From JBAWAP01 sp049589355 (lineage in GTDB: Bacteria; Chloroflexota; Anaerolineae; VGOG01), in NCBI GenBank assembly GCA_049589355.1, contig JBAWAP010000196.1:1-28376 (forward strand): DNA of 28,376 nt, in the 5' to 3' direction. The notes below the pieces were generated by a model, which was not told the DNA's origin, made no database searches, and saw only the letters and a list, made by a program, of their open reading frames with translations. How positions within the stretch are numbered: position 1 is the first letter of the stretch; each line of letters starts with the position of its first letter. Shown here one piece after another: positions 7,746 to 16,122 of this stretch. The translations under genes were made by a program, and so were the position numbers.

Positions 7746-10700
7746 TCAGTCCTGTCTCAAAACCTGCTTGCTCAGCATCATCGGCGAATCAACTGCAGTC
7801 GAGAATGGGCACAAGCGGACACTGTACCGCATCTCCTCCGGCTTGAGCTGGTACTTTTCCAGCCGGCCGGGGCCGCAACTGGCGCTGCCCAACCCCGATT
7901 GCCCGTAATCCAGGTTCAAGGTGATGTCATCGCGACGTTTCAGCTCATAGGTATGTTTGGCCTGGGGCAAGTCCTCGGTCGTGTAGTGATGGGCGCTGAC
8001 CTCCAACCACCGATCGCCGCTCGCCAACAGGCCGACGCCATCATCGTTCGTCAAGGCCACCCAGCGGACTTCGGTCTTGTTGCCGTTTTCCTGAGGCACG
8101 ATGTAGGGCACGTATTGCTCGTCCACGGTGCCGCTGTACACGCCGACCTGCGCGCCCTCTTTCCGATCCACATACGTCTCGTGTGGGCCACGCCCGTACC
8201 AGGTGAATTGCTCATACCCACCCGGCAGGCACATCTGCAGCCCGATGCGCGGCAGGAAAGGCACGTCTGCCTCCGGCACGACGTGCGTGTCAATCACCAC
8301 GTCGCCGCTGCCGTAGACCGTGTAGACGTAGTCGCACTCGAAACGCGCCAGTGGCTTGGGCCGTGGCTGCATCTCGAGTTTGCCAGAGGCGACGACCTCC
8401 TTGAGGACATCGGGAACCGGCTCCCCCAATTCAACGAGGAGGTCGTGCACCTGCTGTACCAGCTCAAGCACGCGATTTTCGCTGGCCAAATGCGCCAACA
8501 ACCCCTTGATCTTGGGCTGCTTGTGGGTGCCCGGCAACTCGTCATAGGCTACGCCCAAGCGGGGACAAAGCGCACGCAGCTTTTCTTCATCCAGAAGCCA
8601 GTTCAGCCCTTGCTCCAGCATCGCCCACTGTTCCTCTTTACTGGGCGGTTCTGGCAGCACGGCGTCTTCTCTGACCTCGCTGACCGAGCGTACTGCAATT
8701 CGTACCGCCTGCGGGGCAAGCCGCGCGACCTCAACCTCAGTTATCCGTTCCTGAAGTTGATCCAACCCCACCTCGCGCCAACGGATGGCGGCCTTTTCAT
8801 CGCCCCAGGTATTGAGGTCGTTTTCGGTCGGCGCACGCCAGAAGTTCAGGCGGGGGCCTCTCTCGACCAGTTCGTTACCCTGATACCGGAAAGAGACTAT
8901 TGTGCCTTCGCTCTTGTCGAACGCCAGCCGGAACCCCACCCCCTTCACCACCGCCTGGGCCTCGGAATCGGTCAGGGTTAACGCTGGCATCTTCGGGGCT
9001 GAGAGGACGGGCACCTGCGGCACATCGAACGGCACCTTGAACTGCTCCCAGGCGACCTCGTGTCCCTTCTCCGCCCAGGGCGTGTCCTCAGCCAGCCTGA
9101 AGCTCAGCGTCAACCAGTACTCGACGCCTGGCTCCAACTCTGGCTTGACGAATGGGATCGCCACAACCTCGCGTCCGCCAGCAGGTGTATGCAGCCTGGG
9201 CAACCGCCCCGTCTGCAGCACACGGCCATCGGCACACAGTTTCCACGCCATGTCCAGCCCGCTCAGGTCAGAGAAGGAATACCTGTTGACGATCTCAGCC
9301 TGGCCCGCGAGCAGATCCTTTGGCTCGACCTTGACCGGTTGCACGACCTTTTTGTGCTCCCACATCGAGGGCTGAATGGCACGATCTGGAAAAACCAGCC
9401 CGTTAATGCAGAAACTGCCGTCGTTGGGCTCGTCGCCGAAATCGCCGCCGTAGGCATACCACTCCTCACCTTCGTCCGTGACTTGCCGGATGCCCTGGTC
9501 CACCCAGTCCCAGACGAAACCGCCTTGCAGACGCGGATAAGTCTCGATGATGTCCCAGTACTCTTTGAGGTTGCCGGGGCTGTTGCCCATCGCGTGGGCA
9601 TATTCGGCCATGATGAAGGGGCGGGTTTCACCTGGCGCCTGGGCCATCTCGGCGAGCCTATCCACACTAGGATACATTGTGCTCACAATGTCTATCTCTG
9701 GCGCGGTTTCGGGTCCCTTGTAAATCCTCCCCATTGTGGCGCTCTCATAATGCACCGGGCGCGTGGGGTCGTGCTCGTGGATCCAGTCGGCGAGAGCTTG
9801 GTGGTTCGGTCCATACCCCGACTCGTTACCCAGTGACCAGATGATGACCGACGGATGGTTCTTGTCTCGCTCCACCATCCGTATGCCACGCTCCATGAAC
9901 GCCGTCTTCCACACAGGGTCTTTGGTCAACCGGTCCCAGACGCCATGCGACTCGATGTTGGCTTCGTCAATCAGGTAGATGCCATACCGGTCGCACAGAT
10001 CGTACCAGCGGGGATCGTCGGGGTAGTGGCAGGTGCGCACGGCGTTGATGTTGAATTGTTTCATCAGCCGGATGTCCTGGACCATGGATTCCACGGAGAT
10101 CGTGTGGCCTGTGTCGGGATCGTGCTCGTGCCGGTTCACGCCTTTGAACAAAACCGGCACGCCGTTGACGTGGATCTGCCCGTCTTTGATCTCGACCTGC
10201 CGGAAGCCGACCTTACAGCTCTCGACTTCCAGAATGTTACCAGCCGGGTCCTTTAGCGAGATCAGCAGCGTGTACAAGTAGGGATATTCATCCGACCACT
10301 TCTCTGGATCGGTTACAGCCCGCTCCAGGTCCAGCGTGATCTCATCTCCTGCCCCGGCAGCAACTCGGCCCGACGTGGGCTCAGCGAATGACGGCTTCCC
10401 GTCGGCGTCGTAGAGCATCGCTTCAACGACGTAATCCATCGCATCCTGCTCGCCATAGTTCCGGACCTTGGCCCTGACCTTGAGCGTGGCATCGCGATAG
10501 ACCTCATCGAGATCCGTCCTGACCCAAAAATCGCGCACGTGAACCGGCGGCGCGGCCCACAGGTACACATCCCGGTAGATGCCGCTCAGCCGCCAATAGT
10601 CCTGATCCTCCAGATAGCTGCCGTCGGACCAGCGGTACACCCGGATGGCCAGCGTGTTTTCGCCAGGATGGATGTAGGGTGTCACGTTGAACTCCGCCGG

Positions 10701-11225
10701 CAGACGGCTGTCCTGGCTGTAGCCGACCATCTCGCCGTTGACCCAGAGGTGGAAGGCTGAATCTACTCCTTCGAAGAGGAGAAAAATCTGCCGCCCGTTC
10801 CATTCCTCCGGCACGGCAAACGTCCGGCGGTACGAGCCGGTGGGGTTGTCGCCTTCCGGCACGCGCGGGAGATCATCGATCGGGAAAGGGTACTGGACAT
10901 TGCAGTACATAGGCACGTCGTAGCCTCGGCCCAGGCCTTGCAACTGCCAGTTCCCCGGCACAGTGATAATGTCCCACTCACTGGCGTCAAAGCCCGGCTC
11001 GTAGAACCTCTCCGGGGCCGACGTCGGGTTGGGCGCAACCTTGAACTGCCACTCGCCGTTCAGCAGCTTAAAATAAGGCAAGGCCATGCGATCCTCCGCC
11101 AGTGCCGTGGTCTCATCGGCGTAGGGCACCAGCGTCGCGTGCCCTGGTTCTTTGTTTCGCCCCACGACTTGGGGGTTTTGCCAGTCATCGCTGGCGATCT
11201 CTTGCCGAGGTTGATGTTTTGTCAT
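7746..11225 (-). CDS. LacZ-type GH2 beta-galactosidase with an inserted EAD-like helical domain
   Basis: A 1159-residue cytoplasmic enzyme (no signal peptide) that hydrolyses terminal beta-galactosides. Domains in order: jelly roll (about 45-230), Ig-like (about 235-345), TIM barrel (about 346-640) with acid/base E468 in SLGNESGYG and nucleophile E541 in MAEYAHAMGNS, a second Ig-like domain, and the large C-terminal beta-galactosidase domain (about 750-1140; WYGRGPHETYVDRK at 1009-1022). E. coli LacZ has 1024 residues. Most of the excess is an alpha-helical insertion at about 857-957, between two strands of the C-terminal domain (VRIAVRSVSEV and DYVYTVYGSGD). Its core reads EEKLRALCPRLGVAYDELPG (880-899), the pattern of effector-associated domains. 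The reading frame is continuous through it. AGGAGG lies about 10 bases before ATG 11225. The gene follows GH42 after a 157-bp gap containing a palindromic repeat. Confidence 0.95.
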   Translation of the reverse strand: MTKHQPRQEIASDDWQNPQVVGRNKEPGHATLVPYADETTALAEDRMALPYFKLLNGEWQFKVAPNPTSAPERFYEPGFDASEWDIITVPGNWQLQGLGRGYDVPMYCNVQYPFPIDDLPRVPEGDNPTGSYRRTFAVPEEWNGRQIFLLFEGVDSAFHLWVNGEMVGYSQDSRLPAEFNVTPYIHPGENTLAIRVYRWSDGSYLEDQDYWRLSGIYRDVYLWAAPPVHVRDFWVRTDLDEVYRDATLKVRAKVRNYGEQDAMDYVVEAMLYDADGKPSFAEPTSGRVAAGAGDEITLDLERAVTDPEKWSDEYPYLYTLLISLKDPAGNILEVESCKVGFRQVEIKDGQIHVNGVPVLFKGVNRHEHDPDTGHTISVESMVQDIRLMKQFNINAVRTCHYPDDPRWYDLCDRYGIYLIDEANIESHGVWDRLTKDPVWKTAFMERGIRMVERDKNHPSVIIWSLGNESGYGPNHQALADWIHEHDPTRPVHYESATMGRIYKGPETAPEIDIVSTMYPSVDRLAEMAQAPGETRPFIMAEYAHAMGNSPGNLKEYWDIIETYPRLQGGFVWDWVDQGIRQVTDEGEEWYAYGGDFGDEPNDGSFCINGLVFPDRAIQPSMWEHKKVVQPVKVEPKDLLAGQAEIVNRYSFSDLSGLDMAWKLCADGRVLQTGRLPRLHTPAGGREVVAIPFVKPELEPGVEYWLTLSFRLAEDTPWAEKGHEVAWEQFKVPFDVPQVPVLSAPKMPALTLTDSEAQAVVKGVGFRLAFDKSEGTIVSFRYQGNELVERGPRLNFWRAPTENDLNTWGDEKAAIRWREVGLDQLQERITEVEVARLAPQAVRIAVRSVSEVREDAVLPEPPSKEEQWAMLEQGLNWLLDEEKLRALCPRLGVAYDELPGTHKQPKIKGLLAHLASENRVLELVQQVHDLLVELGEPVPDVLKEVVASGKLEMQPRPKPLARFECDYVYTVYGSGDVVIDTHVVPEADVPFLPRIGLQMCLPGGYEQFTWYGRGPHETYVDRKEGAQVGVYSGTVDEQYVPYIVPQENGNKTEVRWVALTNDDGVGLLASGDRWLEVSAHHYTTEDLPQAKHTYELKRRDDITLNLDYGQSGLGSASCGPGRLEKYQLKPEEMRYSVRLCPFSTAVDSPMMLSKQVLRQD
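8355..8657 (-). other. EAD-like domain insertion within the beta-galactosidase
   Basis: Codons 857-957 encode an extra segment with proline-rich joints (PEPPSKEEQ at the start, MQPRPKP at the end) around a predicted helical bundle. The core at 873-929 has the spacing E-E-x-L-R-x-L-C-x-x-L-G-V-x-Y-x-x-L-P-G, then K-x-x-K, then L-x-A-H-L, then R-x-x-E-L-V. I recognise this as the effector-associated-domain pattern. These are small death-fold-like adaptors that pair a sensor with an effector in Chloroflexota and Cyanobacteria. The match is by eye only. Confidence 0.6.
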
Positions 11226-11308
11226 GTTTATCTGCCCTCCTTCAATTGCCTGTCATTCTTCTCGATCTTTTCTTTTCCACACACTTGCCCTGGAATTAGG
11301 CCATTTTC

Positions 11309-11368
11309 TTCGTAGTGGCCTTCAGTCGTTCCTCATGGAGTCAGAGCGACTGAAGTCGCTACTACGAA
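11309..11368. repeat. Imperfect palindromic repeat after the GH42 gene
   Basis: Two arms, 11309-11328 and 11347-11368, pair with a two-base length difference (TTCGTAGTGGCCTTCAGTCG against CGACTGAAGTCGCTACTACG plus AA) around an 18-base loop. It begins about 14 bases past the GH42 stop. The TAGTAGCGACTTCAGTCGCT wording resembles a dispersed repeat I associate with Chloroflexota genomes. No T tract follows, so it more likely protects or processes the mRNA than ends it. The rest of the 157-bp gap (11226-11382) holds only the LacZ ribosome-binding site. Confidence 0.6.
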
Positions 11369-11382
11369 TCCTATATGTCGCT

Positions 11383-13383
11383 CTACGTCTCGCGCAGGAT
11401 CATGACCGCCTTGGGTTCCAGGGTGACCTGTCGCTCTATTACCTGACCCGTCAGCAGATCCGTCATTTGCTGGGGTAGAACAACGTCGCAGGCGTGGTCG
11501 GCGTGATTGAGCAGGAACAGAAGGCGCTGCCTATCCTTCCAGCGTTCCACCGCCTCCACGCCGCCGGGCGTGGTCAGTGCAGGCGAAACGGCCGCAGCAT
11601 CCACCAGCCAGCCGACGACCGCGTCGTGCAAGGCCTCGTCGCCCAGGGTGCCCACATACACAGCCTGGCCCTGACCAAATCGGTTGCGGGTGATGGCTGC
11701 TCGACCGGCATAGTATTCTCCCCCGTAGCGGGCCACGGTCTGAGCAGTGGTGGGGGTCAGCAGGTCGCACCACAGCCGGGCGTGCGCCGCTGGTGCTTCA
11801 GCATCCAGGCCGGGCAATTCTAGCTCCAGCGACACGCTCGCGTCGGCGGGCAGGGCGTCGTATTCGTCCACCTCCACGCCGCACACCTCGGCCAGCAACC
11901 CCGGCAGTGACATGTTCACCACGGCGTTGGCCTCATCTTTCACACCACTGCGGGCTGTGGTCAGAAGAATACCGCCGTTCTCCACGTAGCGGCGCAGGTT
12001 GTCGGCAGCGTCCCGGCTGAGCACGTGCAGCGCCGGGGCCAACACCAAGTGATAGCCGCTCAGGTCTGCCGTCGGGGGCACGATGTCCACGCCTACGTTG
12101 CGGCGATGTAGGGCCGCGTAGTAACTGCCAAAGAGCTCAGGGTACTTGAAGCCGTCGTGGTTAGGTTGGACATGAAAAGCGAACCGGGTGTCGTACGAGA
12201 GCAACATCGCCACCTGAGCACGGCTCTCCGTTCCCAGGATCTCCTCACCCACCCGCCCCAACTCGGCGCCAATGGCCTGGATCTCCCCATAGCGGCGGCG
12301 GGGTTGGCCATCGTGATCGAGCACGCCGTGCCAGTACTGCTCCGTGCCGAAACGGGCCGTACGCCAGCGAAAGTAAACGATGGCATCGGCCCCGTGGGCG
12401 ATGGCCTGGTAGGTCCACAGCCGTATCTCCCCCGGCCGCGGCGTCATGCCCACTGTCTGCCAGCCGCTCGGGCCAGACTGCTGCTCCATGACCCAGACGT
12501 TTTGATGCTTCAGGCCGCGCATTGTGTCGCAGGAGAGAGCGATAGGGCTCGGAGCGACGTGCGCCTGCATGTTCCAGAACCCGCGCGGATAGTTATCCCA
12601 GGCGACAAAATCCAATGGTCGAGCCAGATCGAAGTAGTTGATCTGGTCAAAGCCAAACCCCATAAAGTTGTGGGTGACAAAGTGGTTCGGACATACCTGG
12701 CGCAGGATGTCCACCTGCTCCTGCTGGAAGCGGACGTGGGCGTCGGACATGAAGCGGCGGTAGTCAAGGTCCAGCCCAGGATTGGGGACGCCGCCGGTCT
12801 GCAGAGGCATGGGGATCTGTGACCACTCGGTGTAGACGTGACTCCAGAAGGCGGTGCCCCAGGCATCGTTCAGAGCGTCCAGGCTGCCGTATTTCTCTCG
12901 AAGCCAGATCTGGAAGTCAGCCCGACAGATGGCGCAAAAGCAGTAACCGCTCAATTCGTTGTCCGTCTGCCAGCCGATGACCGCCGGGTGGTCGGCATAG
13001 TGTTCGGCCATGGCCCGGGTGATGATGCGGCTGCGCTCGCGGTAGCCTGGATGCGTGGGGCAGTATTCGCGCCGGTTCCCATAGGTCTGGCGCAGGCCGT
13101 ACTCCGAGACCCGGTAGGCGTCGGGATACAGGGCCATCACCCAGGGAGCCGGGGAAGCCGTAGGCGTGCCGAGGATCGCCTGGATGCCGTGAGCCTGCAG
13201 GATGTCCAGTGCCTGGTCCAGCCAGTCGAAGTCAAAGTGATCGGGACGCGGCTCCAGGTAGCTCCAGGCGAACTCGGCCAGACGGACGGTGTTAATGCCC
13301 GCCTCTTGCATGAGGCGAGCATCGGTGGTCCAACGCTCTTGAGGCCAGTGCTCAGGGTAATAATCAACGCCAAAACGGAACAT
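11383..13383 (-). CDS. GH42 beta-galactosidase
   Basis: A 666-residue cytoplasmic enzyme of glycoside hydrolase family 42, which removes beta-linked galactose, typically from short oligosaccharides. The N-terminus FGVDYYPEHWP is characteristic. The barrel carries acid/base E143 in GWQTDNELSG and nucleophile E300 in VWVMEQQSGPSGWQ. C108, C148, C150 and C153 match the four-cysteine zinc site seen in several GH42 structures. The trimerisation domain (about 390-600, starting LGRVGEEILGTESRAQVAMLLSYD, given as a region) and the small C-terminal beta domain are both present, and the length is normal. AAGGAGGAG overlaps the upstream stop region and lies about 6 bases before ATG 13383. The gap to the preceding gene is 12 bp, so the two are surely co-transcribed. 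Confidence 0.96.
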   Translation of the reverse strand: MFRFGVDYYPEHWPQERWTTDARLMQEAGINTVRLAEFAWSYLEPRPDHFDFDWLDQALDILQAHGIQAILGTPTASPAPWVMALYPDAYRVSEYGLRQTYGNRREYCPTHPGYRERSRIITRAMAEHYADHPAVIGWQTDNELSGYCFCAICRADFQIWLREKYGSLDALNDAWGTAFWSHVYTEWSQIPMPLQTGGVPNPGLDLDYRRFMSDAHVRFQQEQVDILRQVCPNHFVTHNFMGFGFDQINYFDLARPLDFVAWDNYPRGFWNMQAHVAPSPIALSCDTMRGLKHQNVWVMEQQSGPSGWQTVGMTPRPGEIRLWTYQAIAHGADAIVYFRWRTARFGTEQYWHGVLDHDGQPRRRYGEIQAIGAELGRVGEEILGTESRAQVAMLLSYDTRFAFHVQPNHDGFKYPELFGSYYAALHRRNVGVDIVPPTADLSGYHLVLAPALHVLSRDAADNLRRYVENGGILLTTARSGVKDEANAVVNMSLPGLLAEVCGVEVDEYDALPADASVSLELELPGLDAEAPAAHARLWCDLLTPTTAQTVARYGGEYYAGRAAITRNRFGQGQAVYVGTLGDEALHDAVVGWLVDAAAVSPALTTPGGVEAVERWKDRQRLLFLLNHADHACDVVLPQQMTDLLTGQVIERQVTLEPKAVMILRET

Positions 13384-13395
13384 GTGGTCTCCTCC

Positions 13396-16122
13396 TTACA
13401 CACCAAATCTGAGCCTCAACAAATGGTCGCCGAAGCGAATCTCCATCTGTGAGGCAGGCCAATCGGCAACGCAGTAGGGATTCTCGTAGTGTTTGAAGCC
13501 GGTAATGGGTTGCTCTTTTCCGTCCACCAACAGCGGTCCCTCCCAGCCAAAGGCCAGGGACTGGCCGCGCAGGGTGGTGCAGCGCACCGACAAGCCCTCG
13601 CAGGCCACGTCCAGCGCCAGCACTCTTTCCTGGAACTCGCTGAAGCTGCCGTCTTGCGCCGCCCGGCCCGTATGGCACAGCCAGACGTTGTGCTGCCCGT
13701 AGGAGCGCAGCTCACGGTAGGCGTTGTCTCCCCGTGTGATGAACTCCAGCCCCTGGGCGGCGGTGAGGGCCAGGTAGCCCTCCCCCTTCCGGGCGAAGGC
13801 CCAGCCATCCCGCAGCACGTGCTCGTCGAAGGCATAGATGGGGAAGTAGGCGTGGGTGAAACCCAGCCAGTCGTTCTCCGGCAGCTTGTGGACGGCGATG
13901 AGCACATCCCGCCATTGAGCGACCCGCGGCAGGATATGGTTACCGTGCCAGAAATTGGGCTGGTGGCTGCTTTTCTCGCTCATGCAGGGCGGATGGGTGA
14001 CGAAGACGACCGCGTCGGGTCCCAGGGTGGCCTGCCAGATGTGTTGCTGGGATCCTCTCTCGCCAGGGTGATAGTCCTGGGCCGAGCAGAGCATGTAGTC
14101 CGGCGTCTTATAGGTGACCTTGTTCACCTCCCAGGAGCCGGTGGCACGATCACACCACTCCTCCAGTTCGCCCGCGTGACGCTCACGGTTCCACATCTCC
14201 TCTGGCAGGTCGGCGGCGATGTCTGGGATAATGGGCAGGAGTTCATACCCCTTTGCGCAAGCCAAGCCGACTGTCCCCATGGTGTGATGGTTAAAAGCAC
14301 CCATGCCCCACATCAGCCGGCCGATGCCTGCCGTGGACTCCAGTCGCCCCCCTTTGATCAATGGGGTGTAGGTGCGCCCGTGGGTAGAGCCAAAGACACC
14401 CTGGTACGAGTTGAGGGCCATGGTGAAGAACATCTTGTCCATGACCACCGTGGCCAGTTCCCACACTTGCTGGTTCCTGGCCAGATCAGCCAGGTGGGAA
14501 AGAGCCAGCAAGTCTTGCTCGAAGTAACAGTTGGAGTCCCACTCCCGGAACCCGCCTGTCCCCCGCTTGTGCAACCAGGATATGGCCCTCTGCTCCCCCT
14601 TCTCGCGATGCCATTTTCCGCTTTTGCCTGTATTGGCAAACGTCCAACCGGGGTAGAGCTGGCCGGCCAGGATCTCGCACGTGTGAAACAGAATCTGATG
14701 GTTCTCCGACCAGAAACATAGGGCGTCGCTGCCTGGCTCGTCCATCCAGTACCTGAATTTGAGGACACACTTCTCCAACGGGCGTTCGAGCTTGCGTGGA
14801 AAAGAGGGGTTCTTTCCATAACGGTGCATCATGCCCAGCAAGCCGACCAGGCCTGTGGTGAGCGTAGCCGAACCATAGAAATCGCTACCGTCCTCGCGCC
14901 GGTTGATCTTTTGGATGGTCTCTCTGATGGCGTCAATCTTGACCTCAGACCAGCGGCCGAGTTCCATCTTGGCAATCTCGGCAAAGACGTTATCTTCTCG
15001 TCGGGCCGCATCATTCAATGCCTCCAGGCGGCGCTCCTCATAGGTACCGTAGGGCGTCTGGGAATAGTGACTTCTAAGCGCCCACAAGTCCATCTCCCGT
15101 TGGATGCGCATATTCTGCTCGTAGTACTCTGTGGGCCTCGGCATCAGGAGGGCCTGGTAGGGACCCTCCGGGACCTCCGAGGGCCTGCCCAGGAAGGCGT
15201 GATCGCCGGCCCTTCCCGTGACGTGCGCCTCTCCGTAGATCCGGCCTGATGGCCTTTGGAAGCGGACCGCCACGTCGGCCGATGCAGCCAGGTCATCCGG
15301 CCAACGCACGATGACGTGCTCGTTCCCTACGTATACATCCCGGTCGAGGTAGGCTGCCTCAAACACCTGTTCGAGGGTTTGACGACGGGCGACCGCCTCA
15401 ACAGGGATCGGCAGAAGTACACGGATCCTTCGGCTTCGCTCAGGACAAGGCTTTTCGGACACGTCATCAGGGGAAAGACCAACGATCTGCAGCGCCATGG
15501 CATAAGGACACTCCCGCACAGCCACCTCTTCGAAGCGCACCAGGACTTCGTTGTGCCCTTCCTGAAGTGGGGCCGGGAAGGAGACGCTATGGGGGATCTG
15601 GGGGTGAAAGTGCTCCTGACGATGAATGTGTTGGCCATTCAGCCAAAGATCCGCCGGGCCATTCGTGGTCAGGATGAAAGTCACTTCCTGGGAAGCAGGA
15701 CTCACCACCTGGGCGTATGCCCAGGCCCGCAGATAGTGACAGGTGGGGTAGGAATCGGAGAGATCTACGAAGTGCTCGTCGAGACAGCGGACGTAATTCC
15801 AGGTCAATTCTGCGTCACCCACGGCGAAGGTTTCTCCCTGCACAGGGAGCCGGGTAACGCCCGAATCTTCCTCAAAATAGTGGTGGGCAATCTGAAGCTG
15901 TAACTGCTCAGCCCGTGTCATTGCGAGGAGCGTTTTTTGCGACGAAGCAATCTCCTCCTTGCGATTTGGGGATTGCTTCGCTTCGCTCGCAATGACAGCC
16001 TGAGTAGTCACGCGATCCACGTTGGGGACAGGAATGGCCTGAGGCCCAGCCACCAGCCAGTTGTGGACGTAGCCGTGTTGAAGGTCATAGCCAACGTAGT
16101 AGACAGACACACTTGGCCCCAT
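13396..16122 (-). CDS. Large unassigned protein of the glycan locus, interrupted in frame by two repeats
   Basis: The protein has 908 residues from ATG 16122, which overlaps the upstream stop by one base (TGATG). An in-frame GTG at 16137 would add five residues. I do not recognise a named family. The N-terminal part (about 1-300) looks like a beta-sandwich accessory domain (HNWLVAGPQ near 20-28; LTTNGPADLWLNGQHIH near 151-167). The middle (about 400-700) is helical with conserved-looking FWSENHQILFHTCEILAGQLYP (470-491 by region) and GFREWDSNCYFE (524-535), resembling the alpha-toroid of some glycoside hydrolases and polysaccharide lyases. The C-terminal 150 residues look beta-rich. There is no signal peptide. 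Two palindromic repeats are inserted without breaking the frame (residues 38-74 and 225-232). Its place directly before GH42 suggests action on the imported oligosaccharide. Its activity is not known. Confidence 0.8.
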   Translation of the reverse strand: MGPSVSVYYVGYDLQHGYVHNWLVAGPQAIPVPNVDRVTTQAVIASEAKQSPNRKEEIASSQKTLLAMTRAEQLQLQIAHHYFEEDSGVTRLPVQGETFAVGDAELTWNYVRCLDEHFVDLSDSYPTCHYLRAWAYAQVVSPASQEVTFILTTNGPADLWLNGQHIHRQEHFHPQIPHSVSFPAPLQEGHNEVLVRFEEVAVRECPYAMALQIVGLSPDDVSEKPCPERSRRIRVLLPIPVEAVARRQTLEQVFEAAYLDRDVYVGNEHVIVRWPDDLAASADVAVRFQRPSGRIYGEAHVTGRAGDHAFLGRPSEVPEGPYQALLMPRPTEYYEQNMRIQREMDLWALRSHYSQTPYGTYEERRLEALNDAARREDNVFAEIAKMELGRWSEVKIDAIRETIQKINRREDGSDFYGSATLTTGLVGLLGMMHRYGKNPSFPRKLERPLEKCVLKFRYWMDEPGSDALCFWSENHQILFHTCEILAGQLYPGWTFANTGKSGKWHREKGEQRAISWLHKRGTGGFREWDSNCYFEQDLLALSHLADLARNQQVWELATVVMDKMFFTMALNSYQGVFGSTHGRTYTPLIKGGRLESTAGIGRLMWGMGAFNHHTMGTVGLACAKGYELLPIIPDIAADLPEEMWNRERHAGELEEWCDRATGSWEVNKVTYKTPDYMLCSAQDYHPGERGSQQHIWQATLGPDAVVFVTHPPCMSEKSSHQPNFWHGNHILPRVAQWRDVLIAVHKLPENDWLGFTHAYFPIYAFDEHVLRDGWAFARKGEGYLALTAAQGLEFITRGDNAYRELRSYGQHNVWLCHTGRAAQDGSFSEFQERVLALDVACEGLSVRCTTLRGQSLAFGWEGPLLVDGKEQPITGFKHYENPYCVADWPASQMEIRFGDHLLRLRFGV
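15427..15450. repeat. Short dispersed repeat read as PCPERSRR in frame
   Basis: The minus strand carries CCTTGTCCTGAGCGAAGCCG followed by AAGG, encoding PCPERSRR at residues 225-232 of the surrounding protein. This 24-bp imperfect palindrome is, from general experience, a very common intergenic repeat in Chloroflexota and some other genomes. Here it sits inside a gene, in a loop between domains, with the frame preserved. Confidence 0.75.
15900..16011. repeat. 112-bp MITE-like palindromic element inside a coding sequence
   Basis: The outer ends are GTAACTGCTCAG (15900-15911) and CTGAGTAGTCAC (16000-16011), which pair at 10 of 12 positions. Inside lies a perfect 11-bp inverted repeat, GTCATTGCGAG (15917-15927) and CTCGCAATGAC (15986-15996), and within that a further pair, GACGAAGCAATC and GATTGCTTCGC. 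The whole region can fold into one hairpin. It encodes about residues 38-74 of the surrounding protein (VTTQAVIASEAKQS...). The same 12-bp end recurs in the element at 23259-23422. There is no transposase, so any movement would need an enzyme encoded elsewhere. Confidence 0.8.

Noticed and set aside
7674..8981. Plus-strand open frame of about 430 codons opposite the LacZ-type gene
   Set aside because: Antisense shadow; the minus strand carries unmistakable LacZ motifs throughout the same bases.
13489..14721. Plus-strand open frame of about 410 codons opposite the large unassigned gene
   Set aside because: Antisense shadow with no recognisable motifs or ribosome-binding site.
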